A stretch of DNA of 64,000 nt from Lytechinus variegatus. Taxonomy: Eukaryota; Echinodermata; Echinoidea; Temnopleuroida; Toxopneustidae. Under the pieces are notes generated by a model. That model saw only the letters and a program-made list of their open reading frames with translations, did no database searches and was not told where the DNA came from. Of this stretch, positions 44,880 to 56,339 are shown piece after piece. Made by a program: the position numbers and the translations under genes. The stretch spans positions 2,108,001 through 2,172,000 of the forward strand of contig NC_054752.1 of the NCBI RefSeq assembly GCF_018143015.1, in the 5' to 3' direction. Every line of letters begins with the position of its first letter. Within the stretch, counting starts at the first letter, position 1.

Positions 44880-45215
44880 TCATAATTATAGTCCTTGTGG
44901 ACTGTGAACCACAAGGTCCGAGGCTCAAATCCCACCGCAGCACTAGCGTCCTTTGGCAAGGCGTTTATCTACATTTGCCACTCTCGACCCAGGTGTAGTC
45001 AATGGGTACCCGGTAGCAGTAGCGGACCGTGACCCGGACGAGACAAAGCATGGGGGGCACTGCATTGTCTGTGAACAATGCTTTGTCTCCTCAGGGTCAC
45101 GGTCCGCCACTGCCCGGTAGGAAGAAATTCCTTGAATGCTCGGGATTCAGTTCCCCAGCTATAGCCTTTGAATTTCGATATTAAAAAAATAAAATGCCCA
45201 ATGTAAGCTTGGTCG
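44880..45215 (+). repeat. tRNA-derived SINE, interrupted
   Basis: Has a B-box-like GAGGCTCAAATCC, then the conserved body CCTTTGGCAAGGCGTTTATC and CGACCCAGGTGTAGTCAATG, and a tail that ends in AAAATGCCCAATGTAAGC. The A-box half is poorly preserved. A 96 bp MITE is inserted in the body. Confidence 0.6.
45017..45112. mobile_element. 96 bp hAT-like MITE with perfect 8 bp target duplication
   Basis: The ends CAGTAGCGGACCGTGACC and GGTCACGGTCCGCCACTG are inverted with one mismatch, and inner arms ACAAAGCAT/ATGCTTTGT continue the fold. It is flanked on both sides by CCCGGTAG (45009-45016 and 45113-45120). hAT transposons make 8 bp duplications. Confidence 0.88.
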
Positions 45216-46075
45216 CTAAATTTGCTCTCTATATTGCTTTCAATTTTATTCCAAAAATGTTTCGCCTCACCCCCGCCTGGAAAAAAATATATTGCCTATA
45301 GGCCGAGGGTAAACTCTGCACAAAATCCATAGAGATGTATATTGACACTAGAGTAATTGCTCGCATTGACGCGCGCGTAATGCGGCTGTGATTCCATGTA
45401 TTGCGCAGTCGCCATCTTAAAGAGGGCAAGAGCGCGGATTTATAACACACGGCTCTATGGGAGAATATCACATATTTCACTTTTTTACATTATATTTTCA
45501 ATTTAATGCTGTATGCAACGTTAAAATCACAAGGCAAAACATTTTTATGTTAAAATATATGATAACCATGCATATTTTATAAAGGAGATGGACTGAACAT
45601 CCAGAAAACGGGGGAAAACGAGGTCGACTGAGTAGTAGTTATTCAATATATTAGCCATCATATAGCATATACCGTGACAAGGGTGTCAGATAAGGTCAAC
45701 TTAACACTTTAGAGTGTTCATATGTTCTCTTGATTTGGTGCTCATTTGACACTCAGTGTTCAAGCAATATACTGTATTGAAACAACACTTAGAGTGTAAA
45801 ATAAACACCAAATACTCAGAAGTGTTGAAACAACACCGTGACAGGTGTTGGATAGAAATATTTTAACAAAAATTATTGTTGAAGTTACACTTCACTGGAG
45901 TAACTCAACACTAGTTGTTGGGGTATTTTAAAAAAATACCCTAGTGTTAAGTTACACCGTCAGGCTGCAGGTGTTGAAGAACTTGAAATCGGACACCAAA
46001 TGGTGTGAATCCGAACCGTGAAACAACACCAAAGTTGGTGTTGGTATTTTTTTTTTTACACCAATGGGTGATTTA

Positions 46076-46275
46076 AACTTTCGTTTAAATGTTCGTTTCT
46101 GCAGGTGTTCGAGGGTGTCAAATGAACACCAAATGGTGTCAACTTCATAACATTCTCCGACTCGTGTTCAAATCGAACTTTCGTTTAAATGTTCGTTTCT
46201 GCAGGTGTTCGAGGGTGTCAAATGAACACCAAATGGTGTCAACTTCATAACATTCTCCGACTCGTGTTCAAATCG
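46076..46275. repeat. exact 100 bp tandem duplication
   Basis: 46076-46175 is repeated at 46176-46275 with no difference that I can see. It contains AACTTTCGTTTAAATG, GGTGTTCGAGGGTGTC and CACCAAATGGTGTC. Confidence 0.9.
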
Positions 46276-46778
46276 AACACCAAGACTGGTGTTGATATAT
46301 TTTAACATCCTAAATGTTGGTAATCTTAACACCAGTGTCAGTGTAACTCCAACACCAGATGGTGAGGTCCTTTATTGATTGGGCTGCTATAGATTTAACA
46401 CCCGTGGTGTTAAATATAGCTATAACGTCGCATAGTCTCCAATATTATATTTAATGGGATTATCAGTGATTCACCATATGATTTCTACTTTGATTTCCTC
46501 AAAATTAACTGAAAGGAGGGGAAACTTCAGACCAAGCCCTGATCTACATCATAGGTAATGCACGTACAGCAACCTATTTTTCCCCCGTTTTCTGGATGTC
46601 AGTCCATCTCCTTTATAAAATATGCATGGTTATCATATATTTTAACATAAAAATGTTTTGCCTAGTGATTTTAACTTTGCATACAGCATTAAATTGAAAA
46701 TATAATGTAAAAAGGTGAAATATGTGATATTCCCCCATAGAGCCGTGTGTTATAAATCCGCGCTCTTGCCCTCTTTAA

Positions 46779-47525
46779 CCCTAAAAAGACTGGGGGGGCT
46801 GATTCAGCCCCCCCCCCCTCGACATTTTTCGCAATAAATCCGCCGCGCAAAATTTTTTGACTGCGTCGCTCGCTGACTTTTTACCTTCAAGTCTCGTGCA
46901 ACTTTTGAGACCAAAATCGTGACCCCCAGGTACGCGGTTCCGAAATTACGCAACATTTCGTAAGTGCATGCAGACCCAAAACGTGAATTTGTGTACAAAT
47001 CCAATGCAAATAGTGTACTGCCAAATTTCATAAATGTATCATTATTTTTCCTTTTACTGCTTAAAATCAATTAATTTTATCTTTTTTATGGTCAAAATAA
47101 AGTCCCCGACAATTTCCATTGAAAAACAATAAAAAACAAAAAGTCGAAAAACAAAGAAATGAATAAGAAATTCAGAAAACAATAGAATACATAAGAAAAT
47201 AAATGCGATTTTGATTTTTTTTTAAATCAATTTGATCAGATGCTTATCTAGAGTACGTGAAACAAAAATTAGCATTTCTGGGGCATTATTTTATTAATTA
47301 GAGCAAACTTATGATTTTACGCATAAATTAGCATAATTAATGAGACATGAGATTTTTTGCAGAATTTGATGTTATAGTTTTGTAGATTATGCCATGGGTA
47401 ACACGTGTGCCAATTTTTGTCGCGATCGCGAGATCGACGGCCGAGATCATAAGGGGGGCTGAATCAGCCCCCCCCCCCCCCCCCCCAGTCTTCTTAGGTG
47501 TCGAAATAGCCCAGTCTATTTAGGG
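46779..47525. mobile_element. TTAA-flanked element inserted in a TIR arm
   Basis: The ends CCCTAAAAAGACTGGG and CCCAGTCTATTTAGGG are inverted. GGGGCTGATTCAGCCCC-like palindromes and long poly-C runs lie just inside each end. TTAA flanks both sides (46775-46778 and 47526-47529), and the uninterrupted sequence is preserved in the opposite arm (GCCATCTTAAAGAGGGC). A relative is at 61697-62042. Confidence 0.85.
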
Positions 47526-47849
47526 TTAAGATGGCGGCCGCCCCGAACATGGAATCACAGCAATTTGATGAAGTCCGCCCTCTAGTGTCAATAATATACA
47601 TCTCTATGACAAAATCAAAGTGCGCCCTCTACGGGGTAAACTTGGTAGGTTGAGTAAAAATATTATTGTTTCGAGGGACGCTTCGACGTGGAAATTATTT
47701 TTGCGGGTACTTTCAGTTACAATATTGACGATTACGGATAGCGGTAAGCTTGAAAAATATATGGTTTGATAATTGATAGTGTTCTAGATAATTTCACGGT
47801 TGTATCTGTGGTATTATACCTGCAAAATATTACAAATTTGCACTGAACA

Positions 47850-48268
47850 AGCCAGGGCAGGAGCGAAGAGGAGAGCTCTCCAAAGCTTGCAATTTCAAAG
47901 CCAGGGCAGCGCGCCGCCGGAGGAGCAAGAACTGGAGCTGTCCCGCGGAGTTCGAGACTGGCGATGGCTGCCGGCTGATTGGTTTGACTCGAGCTCGCTC
48001 GGTGGAGATTCGATAAGATTAAGACTTTGGAACTCCTTCCCCCAAAGCACAGTTAATTGTACCTCTCTACACATCTTTAAAAAAGCGGTACAAAAGACTC
48101 AGCTCCGTTAATAACGGTGGTTGTTTTTACTTGCACGCTGTAGAGTGTAGGCCTAAGCAATTTTTTATCGGATACCGGTAATGTACCGTACATACACTTG
48201 CACACTGCACTTCACCAATACGACAATACACCAGACGGTGGACTGTACTATTTCCAGAAGAAGGAGAA
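47850..48268 (+). mobile_element. LINE 3' remnant (same family as 56.3-57.9 kb)
   Basis: Ends with RLRLWNSFPQSTVNCTSLHI then a stop, matching RLWNSLPPVAVNCTSLEPF of the longer copy. It is followed by a matching 3' UTR (ACTTGCAC...CGACAATACACCAG..GGTGGACTGTACTATTTCCAGAAG). The preceding 150 bp (47850-48000) is unusually GC-rich and does not match the longer copy. Confidence 0.7.
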
Positions 48269-48351
48269 GTGGAGGAACGTGTGTTTAATTTTTGGTAAAT
48301 GTTGAGAATAAGATTAAGAAGAAAGTTTTTACCTTGGAAATGGAATTTACC

Positions 48352-48903
48352 CCAGGGGGGGGCCACTTACATTGACGAGTGGATACCATGCGCGACCAAA
48401 AAAACATGTAAAAAGGATGTCCTTTTCACGATAGGGTACGTTACGTACGTAACGTGATAAGGGTGTCAAAAACACAAAAATAATGAAAAAAGGGTATCTA
48501 TTTCGCTAGGAAAATTACGTGTTTAGGGTCGAATTTGCGGGGATAATAAAACAAAATTAAAATGTTTTATAAAGGATGTCCTTTTCGCCCCAACACTACG
48601 TGTTTAGAGTCCGATTTGCGCGAGGTGTAGAAGGTGGGGTCGTACTAAACCAAATAAGGTAAAGCCGACGACCGAAGGACCCGTAACAATAAAACATTCC
48701 TGTACTTGTTTAGGGGTTCATTTCAGGGAATATTTGCCAAGAGTATCGTTTTGTTTTCAATACTTGTTAAGGGTAGGGTTTCACACGCCAATACTTGTTA
48801 AGGGTTGCATTTTCAGAATATGGAAATTACGTGTTTAGGGTGCTTTTCGAGACCCCATGGTCGCGCATGGTATCCACTCGTGAATGGAAGTGGCCCCCTC
48901 CGG
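48352..48903. mobile_element. 552 bp MULE-like MITE with 9 bp target duplication
   Basis: The inverted ends of about 45 bp share GGGGGCCACTT, ACGAGTGGATACCATGCGCG and ACCA. GAATTTACC flanks both sides (48343-48351 and 48904-48912). Nine-base duplications and long terminal repeats are typical of Mutator-like elements. The interior repeats ACGTGTTTAGGGT and AAAGGATGTCCTTTTC motifs. No coding capacity. Confidence 0.8.
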
Positions 48904-49099
48904 GAATTTACCTTGGAAGTAGGCCTAGGCATAAAGTTATAGGCCTATACCGGTACAACTTTTTTGCCCCTCTGACTCTGTACATTTAATTATATATATA
49001 GGGCCTAGATCTAGATCTACCGGTAGCACTTAACTAAGCCGCAGCAAGCGCATTATTGGAAAGAAAAAAAGAAGTAGCAAAATACAGTGAGATAGAACG

Positions 49100-50070
49100 G
49101 ATATGGAATTAAGTGGACTGCTTAATGATCTAAGAATAAATATTTGAGGAGTGTTTTGAAAGATTCGACAGTGGATGTATTACGGATGGAGAGGGGAGAT
49201 TGTTCCAGAGTTTAGGGGCAACCACTTGTTCACTGCAACCATCCTGCCTGTGGGGAATCTACAGGTAGGACTATGCCGTATGCCAATGCTGTACATAGCT
49301 CACACTTTAAAAATCATTAAAATATCACTTTTGTGACCAAAATACCAATTTCCATACAGTTGCAATTTATTTTTCATTAGTAATGTTGGAATAATTTTTG
49401 CATTCACCAGAGCGCTCAAAACCTTGAATTTTTGGCATATTTTTGTGTACGCCCTCAGAGGGCATACACTCTATTGGTGGAAAGTAATATGGCAAGAAAA
49501 TTTTCATTTTTCAATCTCTATTTTTAATTAAGAAAAAATAATTTAAAGAATCAAATTTACATTAGAGCCAAGTTATATGATGAATAGCTGTAATGAAAAC
49601 TGACAAAGAAAGTCAAGCATTTTTCCCACAGAAAAAGAGAAAATAATCCAAACATTGCCACCCTTATTTTGCCACACATGGAGATGTAACTGAGAACAAG
49701 GTTATATTATAACCTTGTTCATTGAATGAGTGGGGGCAACAGCAGAAAAAGCACGATCGCCACGGGCATAACGGGTAAAAGTTCGGTGTCCAAGAGATAG
49801 CCGAAGGTGAGCAGTAAAAGAAGATCAGAGACGTTGAGGGACAGATAGAGATAAGATTTTGAAGGTAGAATGGGGCGAGACCATGGATGATTTTATAGAC
49901 AAGGAGAAGGAGCTTGAAAATAATTCTATTATGAACCTTGAGCCAATGGAGGGAGTAGAGAATAGGAGTGATATGTTCAAATTTCTTAGTGAGGGTTACC
50001 AGTCTAGCTGCAGTATTTTGAATTCTTTGAAGGGGGACTATACAAGATTGTGGTAAACCAGCAAGTACTG
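49100..50070 (-). mobile_element. LINE 3' fragment (CR1/L2-like), interrupted
   Basis: On the minus strand: IQNTAARLVTLTKKFEHITP and HWLKVHNRIIFKLLLLVYKI (from about 50060), then after frame breaks RTFTRYARGDRAFSAVAP near 49740. After an unrelated insert (about 49240-49735), VVAPKLWNNLPSPSV near 49215. These are the thumb and C-terminal motifs of LINE reverse transcriptases. Non-functional. Confidence 0.75.
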
Positions 50071-50364
50071 TAAAGCGTTACGATATCTAAATGGGATGAT
50101 ACAAAGACATGTACTATACATGTACGTTCAGTATCCAAAGCTAACGTTGGTATGTATAGTGAGACCACCACATATCGATCACCGCTTTTTGAAACCGACC
50201 ACCTTGCGCGCATTAAAATTATTGCGTATTACAAACGGTACGCGTGGGAGAGTAGGCGCAGTGTCCATAGGAACGGTAAGAATTAATTTTAAGAGAAAAA
50301 GAAAGGGTAAAAATTTAGTATGATTTATCAAAATTGTTTTGACTAGACCCGAATCTGCCCCGTT

Positions 50365-52960
50365 TCGAAGTTCAAGTTTATTTATTCAAAACCAAAAACA
50401 TCACATCATAATCAAAATAGATATACATACAACGTAAATGAGTACATAAACATAATGTACATGTACAATTGTACATCAATTAGATTATAGCATAGACAAA
50501 TTGGTTTTAGGACCCCCTTATTAATAAAAGCAAAGCTTGTGAGTAGGGCCCTGGGATACTTATGATTATTAACATAAAACATAGGATATACTAATCTACA
50601 AGATACAAAAGGAGAGAAAAAAAATATATAACAAGGCTAAGATGCTAAAAATAGAATGGAAAACTGATATAAACACACATATATACACACAACCATATCC
50701 ACTCACATATGCACATACTAAACATAAATTCGGAGTAGGTCATCAACTTAAATGCAACTACATCAATTTAAAATACATATTGAAGGGAAATAATCCTAAT
50801 CTGTCAAGACAGAAAACGGCTTTAGAACAAATATCCGTCAATCGTCAAATGTGCCGGAGCTCGCAGTAGTGAGACAATCATTTAGCATGTTGACATCATA
50901 TAACTGGTTTGGAAGAGTAAAAATATTTCGCCACCGCGATAAAATTCTGCCGTAAACTTGTCTCGCGGGTGGTCGATTTCAAAAGCAGGGTGCAAATGTA
51001 TACCATCGTATTCATTGTTCGCTGATATCTACATGTACGCAATTTGAATCGGAGTCACCGATCAAATCATGGGATTCTGATCTGCTCAATTTTCTGCACA
51101 AATGAGACAAAAACTAGTTAAAACTGATAAATATTTTTCGCAGATACGATACTTAGAAAATTAGGTGGTCGATAAGGGGTAGTTCCAACCATACCTAAAA
51201 CTTATTTGGCTTTGAGTGGCATGGGTAGAGCATGGACAAAGAAAATTTTCATCTGGATTGTACATGTTCAGGGACCTTTTCCAAAGATGATTTGAACATG
51301 TTGACAGTTTGACTGTTCACAACTTCATCTGGTAGATTGTTCCATTGTGTGACAACTCTCTGAGAGAATACACCTTGTCTTCTGAATTTTCAAATTGTGT
51401 CCACGTGTTCTCTCTGATCTAGACAGTGTAAAGAATTGGTCAGCACAAAAGTTTTTACCTTCACCTACAACATTGGGTTTCGTACAGCCCCACCTGTGAC
51501 ATCTCGTGCAAATCGTACTCTAAACACTTACATGTAGTATGTGTTGACACTTGGGGCAAAAGTACATGTACATCCTTTATGAACATTTTAGTCTTTATTG
51601 TTCATTCAGTCCCAGGACTTAATTGTGCATAACAGTAGGGAATAGCATTATTATAGGGGAAGAGGGTTGACTCCTTAACACACTCAGATATATATACATG
51701 TAGCTTCATCCTGTCGATTCAGAGATTTGTATTCTTGATTTACCTTGTGTGGCTTATAGGATACATGTACATTCTCTTGTTCAGAGTTAAGGATAGCAAA
51801 GGCCATCTTCTTTGCATCAAGAGAAACCGAGGCTTCTGAGGGTTTTTTTTTCCAGTGTTGGACATTTAGAGCATGGAGGGCAGTTTCCAGATGAGGGGTA
51901 GCTAAAATTGGTTTGCAGTTGGATGGTATTGTTACAAGAGATGTCTGGGAGCTTACAGACATAAGCACAGGGGTAATGGTCTATTAGGTGACAGCAGAGG
52001 GAGCCAAGTGTGATGTGTTGGTCGTCATAGCACTGGGGAGAGGTGGAGATATAGTGAGCGACTCTGCTGAGACAAAGTGAGGGAGTTTAGAGGCACGTGT
52101 TAGGCATTCAACTGAGTCTGTTATGGGAGAGCAGGACAAATCACAAATTGGAGAGAGGTATGTATTTACCCCACCCTGGGAGCCCTGGGATGACTGAGAG
52201 GAAGAGTTGGAGCAAGAAGGGCACTTGAGAGAACCTTTCATCTGCATCAGAGATCCTGTTGATATCCTGATGAGACAGAGCACAGCAAGAGAAGTGAAGC
52301 CTGTCATTGCAAGAGTTACATTATACCACATCCAAGCAGGCATGTTGGATGCAAAGACAGCATAATATCTCTTTACCAGATGGAGTACAAAGGCATGTGT
52401 TGTCAGCAGACTGAGGGGATATGTAGGTGCTTATGCTGTTGAGAAGGACTTGAAGGTCATCAGTCTGGAAGAAGTTGTGGTGGCTTGATTTAAGGTTCTT
52501 TGTGATCCATGGAAGAATTGTGCTTGAGCAGTGCAAAAGATGTTTTCTTTGTAGCTGTAATTTTGACGAAGAGTATAAGAGGATTATTTCAAAGTGCTTT
52601 TGTTCGCCAGCTTTGCCAGATTTGAGTCTATTTTGGAAAGTGATTCCAGTGTGCTCATTAGGGATTCACCCGGAGACAATCCATGACGGTACAAGATCAG
52701 CTTGAAACTCGCAAGGAAATTCCTTTACTAAAGATATAGTGATGTCCTTAAGGCATCGAATAATACCCTCGTAGGGAAGGAGGCAGATATCCACTTCTCA
52801 CCATTTTTCAGAGTCTCTTTGAGCATGTATGCAGATCCAGATTTGTCAAAACTCCGCCTTGTAAGAGCCATTATTGAACATGGGGAGGTTGGAGACAACA
52901 ATGAGGGGCTAGACTCTGAGTAGTTACTATTCACTATGTAGTATAGAAGGATGAAGAAGC
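50365..52960 (-). mobile_element. internally deleted CR1-like LINE (ORF1 remnant plus 3' end)
   Basis: Minus strand. The 5' part (52960 to about 51690) has an ORF1-like remnant: FDKSGSAYMLKETLKNGEKW, a run ESLMSTLESLSKIDSNLAKL, then a Cys/His cluster resembling a PHD finger (ILCCLCIQHACLDVV, CNSCNDRLHFSCC). CR1-type ORF1 proteins are known to carry such fingers. The endonuclease and most of the RT are absent. The 3' part (about 51480-51270) encodes RVVTQWNNLPDEVVNSQTVN, the end of ORF2. A long 3' UTR ends with TGAATAAATAAACTTG near 50370. Order and strand fit one element with a large internal deletion; that is inference. Several frame breaks. Confidence 0.5.
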
Positions 52961-53493
52961 AAGGACAGTCACAGTGCGTTCACAGACGGGGTCCAGATGA
53001 TATTTTTACAGCAAGGTCTCTGAGGTAGTGATCTTAGTTCACGTACACGTAGATCTAGGCCCTAGTACTTTTTAATTTTATGGTACGTGTATAGAGGTAG
53101 ACAGGATACAAAAAGTGATGCTCCACACTACGTGCAGCACAGGTTTAATACAGAAGTTACACCAACAGAATTACCAACATCTAAACAGGCTAGTAGTAGA
53201 AACACAGGAGTCCCCAAGCAATACGGTTATATACAGTATCACAATAACAATTACATGCATAGACGGTCACGACAGATTTTCAAATACAGAGGCAGCACAG
53301 TTACCAATACTACATGTATGGTGACGTATGGTACTCGCTAAGCACAGAAGCACACAAGCTTTCTTGATAACATTAACATGCAGAGGCCAGAGCAAAACAT
53401 GCATAAATAGTACATGTAGCTCCACAGAACATGTAGAAACCAATCACATTCACAGTGTTATACAATACCAGTTCTGGATGGAGGAGTAGGTCT

Positions 53494-53871
53494 AGTATAG
53501 AGATGCCAAGTTCAAAAAAATGTTATGCGTGAGATTGTCATGACTTGGCGTCTCTGCATGCACGCGTGATAAATGCACTTTATCATGATATCGTTCCATA
53601 CTACAAAACCATGCGATGCGGGCACGCGATTCATCGTATCACGTACTAGCTGTTTGCTGACTGCACTCTTGATTCGTCTGGCATGCTGGGGTAGACGCGA
53701 CGACGTGCGAACTGCGAAGGCGGTCGGCCAGTGTGTATGTTTCTCTTTTTTTGGTCGGGTCCCGATGCTTGAGAAAAATGGGTGCCGTGCGTGAGATCAT
53801 GAGACGGACCCTGAATGCGTGAGTCTCACGCACAATGCATGAGACTTGGTAGCTCTGCTAGTAGACTCTAG
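53494..53871. mobile_element. possible MITE rich in CGTGAG motifs
   Basis: The ends AGAGATGCCAAGT and ACTTGGTAGCTCT are inverted. Inside each end are GCGTGAGATTGTCATGA and TGCGTGAGTCTCACGC palindromic blocks. CpG-rich against an AT-rich background. No gene. Confidence 0.4.
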
Positions 53872-56330
53872 ATCAAAACCTTGCAGAATCCTGGTGCAGA
53901 AGCAAGACAATGGCTGTGCTGAAAACTAGTGCAGACCGGTTTCACAGAGTATGTAGAAGAGCAGTAGAGCTGACGCGAATATGCATAGGTGGGGCGGTGT
54001 AGATTCAGAGCGAGTGTCCCATGTTTTCAGTGAATGAAAATATCTGCCAGAAATGGTGAGTGTATGCAGCCAAAATGAAAGCCAAAAAAATAAGAAGAGC
54101 TATTTAATTAGATCATATCATGCAAACAATATGAAAATATATATATTAAAGAGTGATGAAAATAAGGAGCTTATTTGGATGGTGCGCCCTAATCATTCCA
54201 ATCCTCTCTCACTAATGGTGTGATATCTTTGTTGATATCTTTGTGTCACTACACATTTTTATGACATTTGACATTATCATTGCTTTTGCATTCATATGTG
54301 AATGTACTGTACATGTAGGCCTATTGGTTCAAATAAACACAATATGTAGTGTAAAACAGTTAGTATACAGTTATTCAGTGTGGATTTTAATATTTTTGAT
54401 GTACATTTGTACATGCCTTTAATTATAGAATAATGGGGCTATATTAAGATTCTTCAGGTGTCAACGTTGGTATTGGTATTTGTTTTCTAATCAGTTTTCT
54501 AATCACAACATTACAAAAATAAATACACAGTAATACATGTACATATAATAACAATGAAAGGTATAGTGAAATGGCTGGATAAACCCACTCAGCTTTAAAA
54601 CAATGCTGTTCTTCCCTGGGGTCCAGAGCATACATGTACATACACTGTAACAAAAAGAAAAGCATGATTTCAAATGCAAGCAAAGTATTTGACATCCAAA
54701 TAAAAAAAAGAATAGCAATAACAACAGTGGGAAAAAAAACTTTGTTAGATACCCCCATCCCTCCCCAAAACCTGCCCTCCACCCTGACCCATTCCTACAC
54801 CCCACCCGCCTTGTCACACTATTCTTTACAGATCAGGGCAAGATCGACTTCTCTGATTAAGATTTTATAAAAAAAACGCTATTTGATGATTTTATTTTAC
54901 AAGGAAGGTCATTATATTCTCACGATCCTCTCTAAGTTCTTCGGCAGCATTCACTCATGGATTTGGGCATACATGCAAAACCTCTACATGTTATTAAGGA
55001 AAAATGGGCTACATGTACGCATTCAAATTTAGCCATTCTAAGCCTACAGAGGGCTATTTATGGTTCGTTGAGTAAATCTAATACTTGTAAGTGACAAGAT
55101 ATCAATAGATTGCAAAATTTCCATCTTTTCTTCTTGGTTAGAAAGGGGAAAATGACGAATAGAAATTATCTGATTATGCTTGTATTGATTTTTCTGCTTA
55201 CCGAGTACTTGTTTGCAATTATTCTAAATCCGTTAATGCAACCTGTACTTAATGCACTAATTAATTGAATTCATAATAAGCCCTTGAATAGAATTTCCAT
55301 TTGTGCGTGGAAGCTCTTTAGATTTAGGCCTTGCACTGAGTGTTCCAGTAATATACTACAAGGAATTCCTGGTTGCCATAGAGTTATGTAAACATGATCT
55401 TTTTCTGTTGGTGTTGGTGTGGTGGTACAGTGTACATGTACATGTACAAATGTATGTTAGGGTTTAGCTTGTAAAATGTTAACAAATTTTCATGCAAAAT
55501 TTGGTTTTATTGAGTGATTAATTAGCGTTTGCATTCTTGTTGGTGTATGCATGCATACACGTATGCTGTAGATCATGTTCTTGTATTCTACTGTCTCCTT
55601 TGAAAATTTTCATGCAATCAAATGCAATTTTTTTATGGACTCTATTCTATTCATATCACAATCTCTTCTTGTTTGTTTGTTTTATGAACTAACAAATACA
55701 AAGTACACATCCAAATACATGAGATGATGAGGTCAATGTTAATATACAGTTAAGGAATTTACATGTATAAGGTAAATTATACTGTTTGTAGTCCATATTC
55801 AACTACGTACGGTACATTGCTGCTTCTCAATTCTGCTCTTTTCCTCTCTCTACCTGTCTGTCTCTATCTCCCTCCCTCTCTCTGTATACTGTATTTGATT
55901 TGGATCTTGTATTATATTTTATTTTCATTGTGCAATTCTTTTATCTCTTAATTCTTCCCCCCCCCCCCTCCCTACATGTATATCTTACACCGTGCATGAT
56001 GAATGGGGTACCACATTCCATTCTTTGTGGATCCTTTAAAAAGGGGATTATTGTGGTGCAAGTTTGAAGAATAATATGATCTTTGCCTTGTTGAATAGAT
56101 ATTCCAATTGAGTTCTGTCAGAAACCACTCATTGAGCAATCATGGCTTTATACAGACCCACACAGTCACCAAGATACATGTACATTACCCCTATTTTTAT
56201 GAGAACTTGTTCAGGTCACAAACAATATTTTCTGCATTCATTGCCACCTGAAGGAAACTCTTGCTTTTTAGTTTTCAAAGGTAAGGTTTGAGCAGATGAG
56301 GCATGTCCTTTAATAAAAAGAAACAGCAAG
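53872..56330. other. no gene seen
   Basis: AT-rich intergenic sequence with several TACATGTA palindromes, a pyrimidine tract at about 55840-55890 and a poly-C run at about 55955. Frames at 54444-54817 show no recognisable domain. Confidence 0.35.
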
Positions 56331-56339
56331 CCCTCGACA

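Larger units (their letters stand above)
45327..47608. mobile_element. long-TIR composite element
   Basis: The left arm 45327-45617 is the reverse complement of 46577-46778 plus 47526-47608; the right arm is split by the later insertion 46779-47525. Outer landmarks are CATAGAGATGTATATTGACA and TATACATCTCTATG; inner landmarks are CCAGAAAACGGGGG and CCCCCGTTTTCTGG. Arms are about 290 bp. The interior (about 45685-46420) is a GTGTT/AACAC-rich repeat. No transposase frame. Confidence 0.75.

Noticed and set aside
49859-50056. Small plus-strand protein
   Set aside because: Antisense shadow of a LINE fragment read on the minus strand.
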